DNA of 64,000 nt, from NCBI GenBank assembly GCA_003344405.1, contig NOWV01000058.1, positions 186,001 to 250,000 on the forward strand, given 5' to 3'. This stretch comes from Trichoplax sp. H2 (Eukaryota > Placozoa > Uniplacotomia > Trichoplacea). The notes beneath the pieces were generated by a model, which saw only the letters and a program-made list of their open reading frames with translations, ran no database searches and had not been told where the DNA came from. Positions 24,467 to 37,785 of this stretch are shown here, one piece after another; within the stretch, counting starts at the first letter, position 1, and every line of letters begins with the position of its first letter. A program made the translations under genes and the position numbers.

Positions 24467-27400
24467 ATGGCAAAAATTTCCTCGGTATTCAGGTCTAAAG
24501 TCTATTTCACTGTCGTATTGGCAGTTGTACTGTTGTTCTTTAGTTTCCCCAAATCTATCCAAGCCGTGGAAGAAGAAGAAGAAGATAATATTGAGGAAGT
24601 TAGCAGCGATCTCAGTAAAGGCAAAGGTATGCATCAGCATCAGATGACAACAGTAGCCTAGTTCAAGCATTCAATAGCTACTAGCCCTAGCAAATATGCA
24701 AACTGGTTGTAGTCTCTCAATGCAGAAAAGCTTACTGTACACTACAATGGTAGCATTCCCTTCAATGATCTTCTTCAGAGAATAACTACAGAATATTCCT
24801 ACAGTAGGGTCCAATTTTTATTCGCTCTTTTCTAGTAAATCGATAACAGCATCATGATATTATGAAACTGATCAGTCGCCTTGCTTTCATAACTTTCTCT
24901 ATATAGTACTTTGTTATTAGCTGGAGTAAGATGTACAACATAGTAATTTGATTGTTATAGAACTACTGTGCATAGCGGTGTTGCTCATGATATCATTTTG
25001 TCCATGTACTGAAGTGTTCTCATTTCCTGTATCTTCGTCTTAAATGTTCAGCTTTCGTATACTGTAAGTAGACTTAGAAATACTCGTAATAAATGAATTG
25101 TAAAAGTGCTAGTATACCTGCAGTTAATATCAATCCAGTTTTAAGGTATTGTAACTTTACGTAAGCACGAAAAATTATGAACTCTCTACAGTGCTTACTT
25201 TACTCAGCAAACAATAGCGAGCTAATAGGTAGCAATTAATACATTAATTTGTCAAAATTAGGCTTTGGTGACAGTCTTGCGTGGAAAAGTCTAGATGATG
25301 GATTGGCTGCAGCAAAGGAAGAGTAAGGATGAGAACTAGTTTAATATTTAATACAAATATCAGCTTGGGAAGACAGAAATGGAACGTATTTATTGTGCAT
25401 TAAACCCGTTGCTCCCATGATATCATCTCTTAATTTTACACGGTAGTGGTTTATCAGAAGGCAACTGCAGTTACTGTACGCGGTACTACCATGCTTTATT
25501 TTTCACAAAAGTTATACGCCATATCCTATGGTAATGCACAGTCAATACAGTAGTCTAGTTTACGATAGTGCATTTGCGTATTTTCTATGAAGATTTTACA
25601 GGTAATTTTAATTCAATTTCAATAACTCATTTTCAAAACACGTGTTGTAGTGTCAATAGGCTGAATTTTACGCCATTAAATCCATAGAATAATAGGAATT
25701 TCCTTCCTGATATGCCTTAATCCAAATACTTTTCCTAGCAGTCCTGAAACAACATTCTATAGGCGTTCGAAATAATTTTTAAATTTGTATCAATCTGTGG
25801 TTTAGCAGATATAACTTAACCGTAACCGACTGCATGCTGCGAGATAGAGTATATTGATATAGTAATCAACTCTCTGTGTGTCACCGTATACGTAGTCATC
25901 CAACTTATGCTTTAATAATTATAATGAAATCGTCATAACTAGGTAAACCTGCAAAATTGCGAATCTTGTAGTTATTGAACTACTTATGATCACGTAAGAT
26001 AGAGTACTCGTACATTTATACTGACGTATGATCAGCCCTGTTTACAATGCTATTTATTATGGAGACATTGCATCTATCAAGCTGCTAATGTAATGAGACA
26101 CGATTCGCTGAATAATATATAGTTTTAATCTATCAACTATCTATTCCGGCGATACTAGTCAACTCAACATGTATCGTTGTGATTCTAATCTAGTAGATGG
26201 CAGATTAAGGCCTATGATAACTATAAAACATACATGCGGTATAATGTAATCATAGTATCTGCTATATTGAAAAGATCGAATCCTACATTGTTATTACTTA
26301 ATATCTTTACTGCCCTCATGGTATAAAAATGACATGCTTTAGTACTCACAGATACCGTACTGCATCGGATGTGCTACAAACTTCGGTTATCTTGTCTTGC
26401 ACTTGCCCCATCTTTATAAGAAAGAGCAAAAATTAGTGGCTTAAATAGTTTACAAGATATGACTACAGTACACAATTAAGTTGATTAAATCGTTATTTTA
26501 TCACCTACTACTCTGAAATGTCCTAATAGTATTATCTAATAGTTGTAAATTTTACAACATCTTGCTACTTTATATTCTATAAAAGTACATAGAGTCAGTA
26601 AAAATAATCACTGTAGCGCATCTTTCTGTGTGCTCAGAACAATAGTTGTTAGCTCTTAGTAATGACATCTGTAAAGGTAACAGCTTGCAGGTAGATCCAA
26701 AAATAGTAAAGCTACAATTCGTCTACTTTTTCTCCAATATATTACTCTATTAATTGTAATTAATTATGCGTATAATGAATGTTAGCAGTTTATATATCAT
26801 ATCTCCAAATTTTATAAAATTGGATTATCATGGCTGACAACTCAATTATTTCGTAGGAACAAGCCTTTGATGCTGATTATTCACAAATCTTGGTGTGGAG
26901 CTTGTGCGGGTTAGCTATTATTCTTACAGCGGTTACAAACTTTAATTTATCGTTCATCACGTAATGTACAATACTTTTTACCATATATGCTTACAAAATG
27001 TTACCTATTTCGATTAGTCTACAGTAAATTAGACTATTGAAAAATTTATGGAAAATTACGTTAGATTCATTGATTTTCCTTATTACTGCGGTATGTCGGG
27101 ACAATAAGTAAACTGTTACTATGAATGCATTCTTATTCAATAAATAGTTCAATGAAAGCTCCTTTGATCTCTTTAATAGCACTCAAACCGAAGTTCGCTT
27201 CAGCAAATGAAATATCAGAACTTAGCAATCACTTTGTAATGGTCAATTCTGAGGTAAATAATTCAAGAATATTGAATTAAAGAGTGCTTTATTTCATGTT
27301 TATCCTATTTGATAAGTATTGGAAACTATTAGCTACATGAATAGAAATATATGATACCTTATTTAATATTTAAATCAACTTACAGGATGATGATGAAACC

Positions 27401-29511
27401 GAGGATAAAGCTTATGCTCCTGATGGCGTTTACTATCCTAGGATTCTCTTTTTAAGTAAGCATTATACCGTTATACATTGATTAAAATATGGCCATCTGT
27501 ATGCAGTTAATGACGAAATTGGCTCAAATTATTACAGATAGTGACGGTGAAGTTTTAGAAAATATTTTCAACGAAGGAGGCAACCCTGAATACAAGTATT
27601 ATTACTCCGAACCATCCATGAGTAAGCAGATTTAATTTACTAGATACAACAATAGAGTGTAGATATCAAATTTCGAGGACTATTAACGTATTGTTGATTG
27701 TTATAGACAATCTCTAAGTACGTTCTCATAGATGGAATAACTTTTATAATGATATCTTAAACTTGCGTCGTTATTATAAATGACTCGCGGATTAGAAAAG
27801 ATGATACTTATTTCGGTAATAGCTGTTCAAGTAAAGTCAGGCATATTACTGGGCTTTAGTTAGGCGATTAAACGCATGTGTTTATAATATGAACTTATAA
27901 ACCTATATACCAGTATTCTGCATTTGAAGAAAACTGCAGTGGATGTAGATGTTTTATGAGTTCAAACATTGCTCCACAAGACTATTACACCGCAAAGGAG
28001 TACTGACAGTAACAGCTAGTCTTAACTACTGTTGAGAAGTAAATCAAAGATTGTAAACCAGTGAGTGATCCAGAGTCAGATTGCTCTCTATTAGCTCTGT
28101 AGTAGCTGGAGGATAAGTCTAGGACTGCTGATCATTTTAATAACTATAATATAATTTAGCCCTAGTTAAAGTACGCCCAGTAGTAATTCTGTACCGTCAA
28201 CTGCCATTTGCAAACAGAAATTAATTTACGAGCGCAATTCTGAATTCAAAAGATGTCGATTGCAGTAGCTGAACGTCCATGTTCTTCGTTGGCTTTACTG
28301 TTTAATTAAGCGATCGATAATAATAAATAATGCAATGTTGTTCCTGCACCTCACACTATGGCAATCGCGATGTTATCAACTATTCATTTTTCTGCTACTA
28401 CTTGTGCTAAGACGGTTTTAAGTCAAAGTTTATTTTATTAATCTATTGTATCATATTATTGTTACGAGAATATTCGCTGAACAGCGATGGAGTTATACCA
28501 CGTAGCGATCTTCAGTTAAGTAACTTTTGCTACACTATGGTGTTACATTACAGTACAGTATATTGAATTACTCTTATAAACTAATATTAAACTTATTTAT
28601 AGTTGTTATACGAAAGTAATAAGCATTGCTTACTGACTACGGGATATACAACACAAGTTTTGTTAAAACTTGGAGCAAAATTGATCTCTGTCGCAATATA
28701 TATTTATGAGCATATTATAGCTTTGAATGTCACACTCTAACTCCGCTACAAAGTGTTTCGGTAACAAATACGGAATTATTAATATTATTAAAATATCAGC
28801 ATTTAAGACGTAACATTTTTATTATCTTCTAGAAGAGAAGAAAATTTAAATTGATTTACCTATCACAGACTATAGTATACGATTACTTTTTTAGAATTGA
28901 ATAGCATCTACCAGACGATACCATATGTCAACTACCCTTCGTACTGTAGATATATATATATATATAGATTCACTAATATGCTATATCTTAAATATACTAT
29001 AGTTGAAAAGAATTCTCGGCGGAAAGCTATAAATATAAAATTTTTACCTTTACCTACGGTGCGTGGGGGTATAGCTCAGTGGTAGAGCATTCGACTGCAG
29101 ATCGAGAGGTCCCCGGTTCAATCCCGGGTGCCCCCTTTTTTTTATTTATTTAGCATTATTACATTTTTTCTTTCTGTCCTTCTGTATAGTCAAGTGTCCT
29201 TAATATCATCAGTTTACTCTTCTTATGTCAATAGAATATGTATAACATTATAATCCCACATAAGCATATGCACTAATCCTAAACAGTGGGTAGTGTACAC
29301 TTAAACATGTTTCAAACTACGACAGTCGACAGATGGTACTGATATGAAACTGACAGTAAATGAGAATTACATATTCACGTTACCTTATTAATTTATATGC
29401 TTTTCTAATTCTTATGATAATCTACATTTCTATTCTTAATTGATTTTAGTTATTCAATCCATGAATGAAGCTATGAAGTTCCTTGAAATTGGGCCCAAAG
29501 ATGAATTATAA
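24467..29511 (+). CDS. TXNDC12: Thioredoxin domain-containing 12 (ERp18/ERp19), ER thiol oxidoreductase, complete
   Basis: Seven exons: 24467-24626, 25262-25322, 26857-26909, 27180-27253, 27386-27455, 27538-27621 and 29450-29511. They join in phase to 187 residues (human 172). Residues 1 to about 33 are a signal peptide with a hydrophobic core (VVLAVVLLFFSF). An acidic stretch follows, then the thioredoxin fold with GFGDSLAW and the active site WCGAC, Cys87 and Cys90. Next come KPKFASANEISELSNHFVM, APDGVYYPRILFL and a C-terminal KDEL at 184-187. The family forms or reshuffles disulfides in the ER lumen. The KDEL tail and signal peptide agree with that location. A polyadenylation hexamer overlaps the stop codon. 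Intron 6 (1.8 kb) contains a tRNA-Cys gene on the same strand. Confidence 0.95.
29065..29136 (+). tRNA. tRNA-Cys (anticodon GCA)
   Basis: The gene is 72 bp and intronless. The 7-bp acceptor stem GGGGGTA pairs with TGCCCCC, and a T discriminator follows, as is usual for tRNA-Cys. The D arm contains the A box TAGCTCAGTGG at 29072-29082. The anticodon GCA is at 29097-29099 in the loop CTGCAGA. The T arm holds the B box GGTTCAATCC at 29115-29124. A run of nine T at 29136-29144 gives a strong RNA polymerase III terminator. It lies inside intron 6 of TXNDC12 in the same orientation. Confidence 0.97.
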
Positions 29512-29515
29512 TAAA
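29510..29515 (+). promoter_or_regulatory. AATAAA polyadenylation signal overlapping the TXNDC12 stop
   Basis: The stop codon TAA at 29509-29511 runs into TAATAAA, so the canonical hexamer begins at the second base of the stop. If used, the 3' UTR would be only about 20-30 nt. Confidence 0.5.
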
Positions 29516-32500
29516 TCTGGATATAATCAGTGTAGTATCCCAGTCGAAATTCCTTATGATAAAGCGATCTTTGAAATGATACTAATAGATCTTGTAACGA
29601 ATTAATTTAACTTTACATACTGCCATGAATGGATTAATTTATTTGTAATAATTGTATTTGACTCCTGTTATCATTTATTACTTTAATTGGATAGGCATGA
29701 TTGCTCCATCGTTTTACAAAATTTATCTTGCAAAACGTAGCTTCGTGTTGTTATAATAATGCCACCAACAACATTCATGCAGTTAGTCTGTTGATAATCA
29801 TAAAGTATGCCGAATTGGTCACAAAATGGTAACGATGTATTGTAGACCTGTTAATTAAGTCCTACAATTCTATAAGTCTTGTTGTTATTGTGGTAAAATT
29901 AAATCAAGTTATATTAGATACCAGTGCGATAAATAAACGCAATTAAAATGATAATACTCTTACATAAACTGACGAAGCGTTTGCCTGTTAATACAACGTT
30001 TGTAGTATTTGCTTCGATCCTTTCCTCCTGATAGTCTACTCGATACAATTGAAATTTCATTAACAAACTGTACAGTACGTATTGGTATACGAGTATTCTC
30101 AGGCAACTGAATTTATATAGACTTACATATCTGCTTTGTTTATCCACCTTATTTCATTCAGTATACGTATCGATAGGTACAATATCGTTATACAGTAGGG
30201 GTTTTACACAATTACACATACTATGTAGGTGTACTTTACATTCATGCCCTTGAATACTACACGCGTATATATGCATACGAATGAATGAAAATTATGATAG
30301 TTATTCCTAGAGAAAGTCCTCATATTTCCGTATAAGCAATCTTTTAGTAATGATAAAATGAAGCTGCTAAAAATTATCAATAACGGTCCACTTTGATCTT
30401 AATGATCGAATTTAACAATATATCGCCTACGTGCATAATGTGTAATGCGTAATGCTAAAATCTATTAAACAGTTTGGCTGCATTTAGCTCCTTTGTCACT
30501 AATTGCCGATGCTTCGACAAGATAGTCGCATACTACATGCTAATCGCTTAATACTACATCTACTGATATATCGTTATTTGCTCAGTCGGCTGCTGTATCA
30601 ATCTTATGAGAGTACGGTATCTCTCATGCACGCCGGACTTAAAAACAAATACGTCTTATACTGTACTTACGTAGAATAATTTTAATTGCCTATAAGTTTC
30701 CTCTAAAACTTTATAAATATTTTACTAATATCAATACCATAGACAAGAATAAATACAGCACAACGCAGATGTTCCATCATCTGAATAGGGCGCATACAAT
30801 AATACCATACACATGCATAACTTCAACAATAAGCAACTATATATTAATATACATTCATATATGTATATGAACTGCAGAATTTTAACTTCTAAATAATATT
30901 TTAAGAACCGAAAATTATAGCAATTACATTTAAACCGATATATCGATCGGTGTAGCAAGGCATAACACATAAGTGAATATCTATCAACAGGCTAGAAAAG
31001 GCAGAAATAATAGCTTTTAAATATAACAAATTCTAACACACAATTAAAGATTACTACCATTTATCATTAAAATTCGGTACTATCTGTATAACATTGATAA
31101 CACCCCATACTAATCGGCTACATGATAGAGGAACTAGCTACAAAACTATTTACTCTTGTTATGTAAAACAAACGAAAACTACGTTTCATAAAATGCTGAT
31201 CGTTCAATATAGCCTACACCACACAGAGAAGAAAGAAGTGCAATTTCAGTGATGTTTAATGGATCGTACTAGTCACTCCGTAGGCTGAGTTGATCTGAAG
31301 TAATATAGCATGTCAGCGAATATTTCAGTATATTCTTCCTTAATCTGAGCTGATAAAAAAAATCAGCCCAGTACAATGCGTTTTCTAAAATCGAACAATA
31401 CACAAAGTCCGTCGACATAGAATCCTTGTGCTACTTTATAACCCTAGACCTTGAGATAAGTTAATCAATCAATATCAATAAAATAAATTATCATAATCGC
31501 TTTTTATCATTCAGGAAAGGGTTAACGCTAAAGATCAAGGTCATATTTACGATGCAATGATTCATTTCCGACGTGCTATGTATAAACAGACAGTTAAATT
31601 GCAGTAAATAAAAGCAGAGTGTTTGATAACACCGGATTAAGTCCAAATTAGGTATAACATATACTGCAAAACATAACGTAAGACAAGATAAAACTCCTCA
31701 TAGTCGATACATAGCAAATCAGAGATAAACATAATAAAAGAAATTTTAAGTCTACGTGTATAATCTCAAACCGTACTTTAGAATTGCTACTGTGGAAGTA
31801 TTAGTTTAAAAGCATGATGAAATTTCGTTTGCGAAGGGAGATTACTATGTAGTAAATAGTCTTACTTGTTTGATGTTGTTAAGTACTGTAAGCTTCTGCA
31901 GTACCAGCATAAATAAAATGTAAATAAATGAGAATATGATACCATCGTCTACTCATCAGAAGAACAAACAAAGTATTTCGACTTTGTGTACATTCTATCT
32001 CATGATTGATATATATAATTATATTTTTCTTTATATAATATATCTATATATATCTATCTAGGGTATTTGGATAAATAGTTGATATACAATATAAATTTTA
32101 CCATAATGCAAAAAAATTGCCTTGCATTTTACTCTACAGTAATCCCACTACAGTAAAGTAGCATTTAAACAGAAACGCTTACACTATCAGTGAATTAACT
32201 GTTGTGTATAACTAGAGTAGTATAATTTTTAATGAATATATCAAGAGAGTAAGCTAAGTAATTGTTCTTAATCGCCAAGACAACACGAGTATTGAAGGCA
32301 CCTGGAATATACTAGAAGTACGTTTAAGTAGTAACTTTGAAAACTTAATGCTGTTGTTCATTTATCGGGTAGCATCAATTCTATTGTATGCGCATTACAT
32401 TACGATGCGGCATTGGATTGCATAAGCAGTAAGAATATTTTCCTTAAATGCATAGGTTTTTTATAAAAACAAATACAATATAACAAAACAAACAGCGTCT

Positions 32501-32560
32501 CACATTCATTTGGAAAGGTCGTATACAATAAAAAAACAAGTACGGCAGCGAACGATGAAG
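29516..32560. other. Tail-to-tail intergenic region between TXNDC12 and RAB3
   Basis: Both flanking genes end here. The sequence is AT-rich, with short TA runs near 32015-32060. Several minus-strand frames (29914-30147, 30731-30970) carry no motif and no splice support. I see nothing functional. Confidence 0.45.
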
Positions 32561-35500
32561 TTAACAATTGCACGATCCATCTTGCTGTGAGGGGCGTTCT
32601 GTTATTCGAGTCACCTTAGTTGGATTAACGACTGTTGGATCAGAATCTAAACTTTCAGACATTTTCTCGCAAATAATGTCCACTAGTGTTTCAAATGTTG
32701 ACTTGACGTTAATATTATCTTTAGCACTAGTTTCAAAGAAAGGGAAGCCAAGCTGATCAGCTAGTTGCTTTCCACGATCAATGGAAACCACGCGCTCATC
32801 TTCTCGATCACACTTGTTACCAACTAATACAACCTGAGCATTGTCCCACGAATATGTCTTAATTTGTGTGGACCTATTTCGGAATAAAAGTGTATTTAAT
32901 ATGCTGTGCACGTAATATAATTTCGAAAATCGTGTTAAAGTGAACTTTATAAAATAGCAAGATGAATATAACGTAGTTTGTATTAAAGATACCGGTACAT
33001 ACTGAAATCGTTAACAACGAATAATAGTTTAGTAAAGTAAAGCAAATAAGATAGCACAACTGGTATAAAGCCGACTTCACATTCTTTATATAAGAGTAAA
33101 TAGAATGTAACACCCATGTTTACATTTGGAAAGTTTAATCGCTACCGTTGACAGTAATTTGTGCTGTATAGATGACGAATGCTAATATTACGCTTTGGAT
33201 AGATGCCGGCTGATGCTGATATGTATTCATCAACAGACTAACAATCTATAAAAGTCCATACATTTTCAGCTAGTCGAAATGATGGAATTGATGCAATTAA
33301 GAAGAGAAATCTTCCACAGCAATAGCAAGTAAAAAATTTAGATAAATCATTATAATACTATTGAAAATTTAAAGATTTATAGATGCGATACCGAGTAGCT
33401 TCATAATTACAGTAAATATCTATGGTACTATAATGTAATGATGGCAAAAATTGTTCATACAATCAAAGCTGTAATTTAGCTAACTAAGGTGCGTTACTCT
33501 TATCTTCCCATAGAAAGAAGCGCAGTCTATAGCAATCGCGTTTATATTTCTCAACATGTTAAAACATGTTATTTCATTATCATGCATAAAATCGATAGTA
33601 TACGTGTACCTACTAAAGCAAAATACTGCAGTTTATCGATAGGATCATTTTGAGAAGATAGCTCTACTACGATATTATAATATGCAAATGTCATCATTTC
33701 TGCTGTTTCTAGTGAATTGATGTGAGGAAGAAAATACCACACCATCATTACAAATTAGCTTTACATTTTTATCAATGGTGGTGTTATATAATTACAGTAT
33801 GTTCCATTCGCATTGTGTACAAATTTATCATCATCAACATTAGCTCCTCAAAAGGGATTTTTTAACTTCACCCATTTGCATGAAGGCTATCTCTTCATAA
33901 GACATGAGAAAATACTCTCCATCAAGTATGTCATATCATCAACTTATGCAGGGTTTACATCGACTGTCGTCCCATAGCACGACAGTATTATTATATCAAC
34001 TACGTAGAAGCACAAAGAGAGGGAATTCTCCTCTATTGGGTATCATGTCTAATTTTTCATTTTTAACGAGCCATTATGATTCGTCATCATAGATGAATTT
34101 TTACTTTAGCAGTTTATCCAGTATCCAAGTAACTCGACATCTGAACGTTGAGAACGTTTGAGCAATGACTAATTACTGTAATGAATTGACGTAGCCTGTC
34201 AGGTGGTGTATAGTCTACTATCGATTAATGTACTAATCTATCAACTTAAAGTAACCATATGTACACACGAGTATGACATCAGATACAATCATGCCATGAC
34301 ACACCCAGAATCATCAACATTTCCAGAGTGGACGACGAGTTTTCGACGCGTATCCAAAGTCCGTGTAATATAATTAATTAATAAGTAGGAAAATTTCAAG
34401 TATCTTAACAGCGACCTTAATTTGAGTGATTACGTTTTACAGTCAGTATGCCAGTTGCGCTACTAACACTATCATCAAGGGTGTTGTCAATGATTATTTC
34501 ATCAAGAGCGTCGGTGTAATAAGAGACATATTTTTGCGCTTAAGCACTGAGCTGATCATTTTCTACAGTGCCGTAAAATAGATGGCATACTTTACTATAC
34601 TGCAGGTACAAAAGTCCACCCATACAGTACTGCAAAATATACATTGCACAAGACGTATTCTTATGTCGCAAGTGCTACCATTGGCGTATACTATCCGCTG
34701 TAAAATCACTACCAATATAAGAGAAAATAAAGCCTTTCTTACCTCTATGATAAAGAGACTAGCGTAAAAAAGATAGTAATGAGGGAAAATGAACGCTATA
34801 CAAACGATGCTTACTTTACACTAGGTACAATGCGATCTTTCAAACAAAATAATGTCAAGAAGTAGAGTACAGTACATTATTATGTTGAACAACAACGACA
34901 CAAATGAATAAAAAAAGTCAAGAAAGAATTTTACATAAAAGCCTTTACAGCCCTGTTAGTGGAATGTATGGACGATAGTGAATTAAAAGTAACTAATGGC
35001 AATACTGTCCAGCAGATTTTACTTCTATCAATTAGAGCCAGTGAATGAAATATTGAACTTGATGTCAATGATATCGTGCTACTACTGTAGACACCTATTT
35101 CATAGCGATTAAAGTGTAAATATCCTAATCGAACAATACGCTAATACTACTGTTTGGTTGGGAAATGTTGTCTACCGCAGTTTTAAAGAAAGCAGCCAAT
35201 GTACGTTGCTGTAAGGTGCTTGAATAAAAATAATGTCAATACTCGTGAATCACTTTCTGTATCATGACCTAGAGTAAATCTATACTTTAAATGTTTACAA
35301 AGGGGGTATTTTGTAGGGGGAAAAAATGATGATGGTGATACGTTAAAGCAATTTATTTTCATCAAGACTACTACTGGGCTGCACAATTGGATCTTCTTAA
35401 CCAAGCGATGCAATAAAATCTCTCTTGCGTATTTGAGTGATGATAGGTAATGGCATCACTGTAAGCGATCAAGCTATTATGAATGGACAACTGCTACCCA

Positions 35501-37367
35501 CTATTGTACATATTGTTTTGAAGAAAAATGGTGGTTTAAGAAGCCCTACAGTGAGAAACTATCCAGTATTGTACTAGAATAGAACATTGCAATGGCATGC
35601 CTTGCAATGTTGAAATTGGCAAAGATTCTACAGTACAACGTTTCCATTATACACCCATTGCCAAATGGGTGTACTGATTAACAAAATGGTCATTGGATGA
35701 TTCGTTATTATCGCTCGCTCTGAAATGGCTTACGCGTTGATTATTATTATTATTATTTTTATAGCGAAACATAGACCGTTTTCCACTCCTTATTATCATA
35801 GTATTCTAGACTATCTCGTCTAGTTATTGCGTGCCTATCCGATAGAGTACGACATCCATTGAACGTTAAGGCTTATTTTGTTTCATCGTCAAGTCAATTA
35901 ATAACAATTGTTAGGACTGGAAAAGTAGTCTTGCATTACATGATATCCACTGGTGTCAAGTCCATGTGTGGAAGACAATTTATCAAGCTAAATCATCCAT
36001 TTCGTATACGACTGATGTTTTGAAAAAGGACACATCGACTATGTACTCAGTGTGTAGACTAGTTGATCGCATCAAAGCGAACCTATTGATCCTTCAGTGG
36101 AAATGATTGCACACACCAATCAATACACATCGATGTAATCCTTGTATCTCGATTGAAATGGTCCTTTTTCCCAGTAGAAAAGAATTGGCTACGACGAAAT
36201 AAGTCAGAATGAAGAGTAACTTATTGGCACAAGCTGTTTCAATGGATCGCATTGATTTTGGAGTGGAGAAGATGGCATGCCTTAGTACAATGGTCATCGT
36301 GTCCACTTGTGGAAAAAGACTGTATGCTATGGTTACGATACTCTTTTTCATTCTTGATGAGAGACTCCTAGGTAGGCAATACTTTCTAAAGCTGAATATT
36401 GCATTAAAATGTTTTAAATAGGAGAAGAGATTGGGGGGAAAAAAAAAAAAAAAGAGAGAAATCCAACTGCAATGAAGGCGTCGAGAAGATTTTCTTCCCC
36501 CCCTACTGAGCTTGGGAGCAGTAGATGTGAATGGAGAAAAAGCTCTACTCGACCGTGGTGAGTTTGCTGTACTTGTCAGTATAGTATGGTACATTATACC
36601 ATTACAGTATAGCGTAGTGAGTGTTATTGACCCTAGTGTATAGTACAGTCATCAACAGTGAGTGGTTTGACTGGATAAGAAGCCATGACAGATCGAGAAA
36701 GTTGGCATAAACTAACATTGACTCTTTTTCTTTTACACTGAAGAAAGAATTGGATGTCCAATGAATTGATGTTGTATCGATAGCATTAGAGGAAAAGCTA
36801 TCCTCTAGCGTATAAAATGCCGATTGTATCATGGCCATGCGATCGTAAGCAGTTGTGCATGTACCAGCTTGGAATGGAATAATGGAAGGCGTAGTAGGAG
36901 CACAAAGGGTGCAAAAGAAAGTCAAGGGGATCAAATGCTAGCGATGAAAGATCGCAGCTTAGGCATTGATTGACTACGTCAACAATCGACACACATTGAC
37001 TTTTTACTCACCAATCTTGGACAGCGTTGAAAGAGTCTTCATTGGTAATGTCATACATGAGTATAAAGCCCATAGCACCACGATAATACGCTGTAGTAAT
37101 CGTTCGATAGCGTTCTTGGCCTGCAGTATCCCAAATTTGCAACTTGACTCGTTTATCATTACGAAAAACGGTCTTTACCTTGAAATCAATACCAACCGTA
37201 GAGACAAAAGCGGGAGTAAATGTATCGTCGGCATAACGAAATAAGAAAGATGTTTTACCAACACTGGAATTACCAATGATAAGTAATTTGAACATATAAT
37301 CGAAATTTTGATCAGCAGCATCTTTTTGTTGCCATTTGGTATCGGTGCTTGGTCTTGATACAGACAT
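32561..37367 (-). CDS. RAB3: RAB3 small GTPase, complete, two exons
   Basis: Exon 1 is 37367-37012 and exon 2 is 32873-32561, joined through a 4,138-bp GT-AG intron in phase 2 (split Trp codon). The product is 222 residues, close to the usual 219-220. Motifs are the P-loop GNSSVGKTS (32-40), switch I around VSTVGIDF (55-62), [10 protein letters not shown] (79-88), NKCD (138-141) and ETSAK (166-170). The C terminus is Cys-Asn-Cys, a CXC double geranylgeranylation signal. RAB3 acts on secretory vesicles before regulated fusion. The [20 protein letters not shown] block and the [13 protein letters not shown] switch region fit RAB3 better than RAB8, RAB27 or RAB37. The gene starts 1.8 kb from INIP in the opposite direction, with a GTAC-palindrome field between them. 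Confidence 0.95.
32874..37011 (-). other. RAB3 intron 1, 4.1 kb, no nested gene recognised
   Basis: This is the largest intron in the window. It contains a long purine/pyrimidine low-complexity run (poly-A and C-rich near 36437-36510), an ATT run near 35735-35757 and scattered short frames on both strands. The longest (36094-36594, minus, 166 codons) is low in complexity and lacks motifs. Confidence 0.5.
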
Positions 37368-37785
37368 TTTACAGTACGTCTACAATTCTTGGATGGTTGG
37401 CAGAAAAAAAAGGAGCAATGGACGAATTGGCCTTCAACACCAACAGCTTGCAATCGATAGGGATTTCAAACTTCAAGTCTGTGTTACAACTTACCTCAAG
37501 GTATCTTCTACAGGACAGTCGTAACTCCAACAACAACGATAAAATAGTCTAACTTGACTCAATGACAAGATTAAAATCGATTTGGCCAGTGGAAACGTTG
37601 TTGAATTTTCTTCTTGCCTACCCAATCCAGTCCACTTTTTATTCAACGCCAAGCCTTTGGATGCTGCTGCTGCTGTGCTTGCGATTTTCAACAGTATGTC
37701 CAATGCTGTCTTGTGACTACTGTCCAAGTCCACTACGGTCCAGTTGGTCCCGGTTGGTCCAGTACAGTCCGTAAGCTGACTCGAC

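Noticed and set aside
36094-36594. Longest open frame in the RAB3 intron (166 codons, minus)
   Set aside because: Low complexity (Phe and Ser runs from a poly-A/C tract), no motif, no splice partners, and located inside a well-supported intron.
36602-36934. 110-codon minus-strand frame next to the RAB3 exon 1 donor
   Set aside because: It lies wholly within the intron after a clean GTGAGT donor. The RAB3 frame joins exactly to the exon at 32873, and this frame has no family signature.
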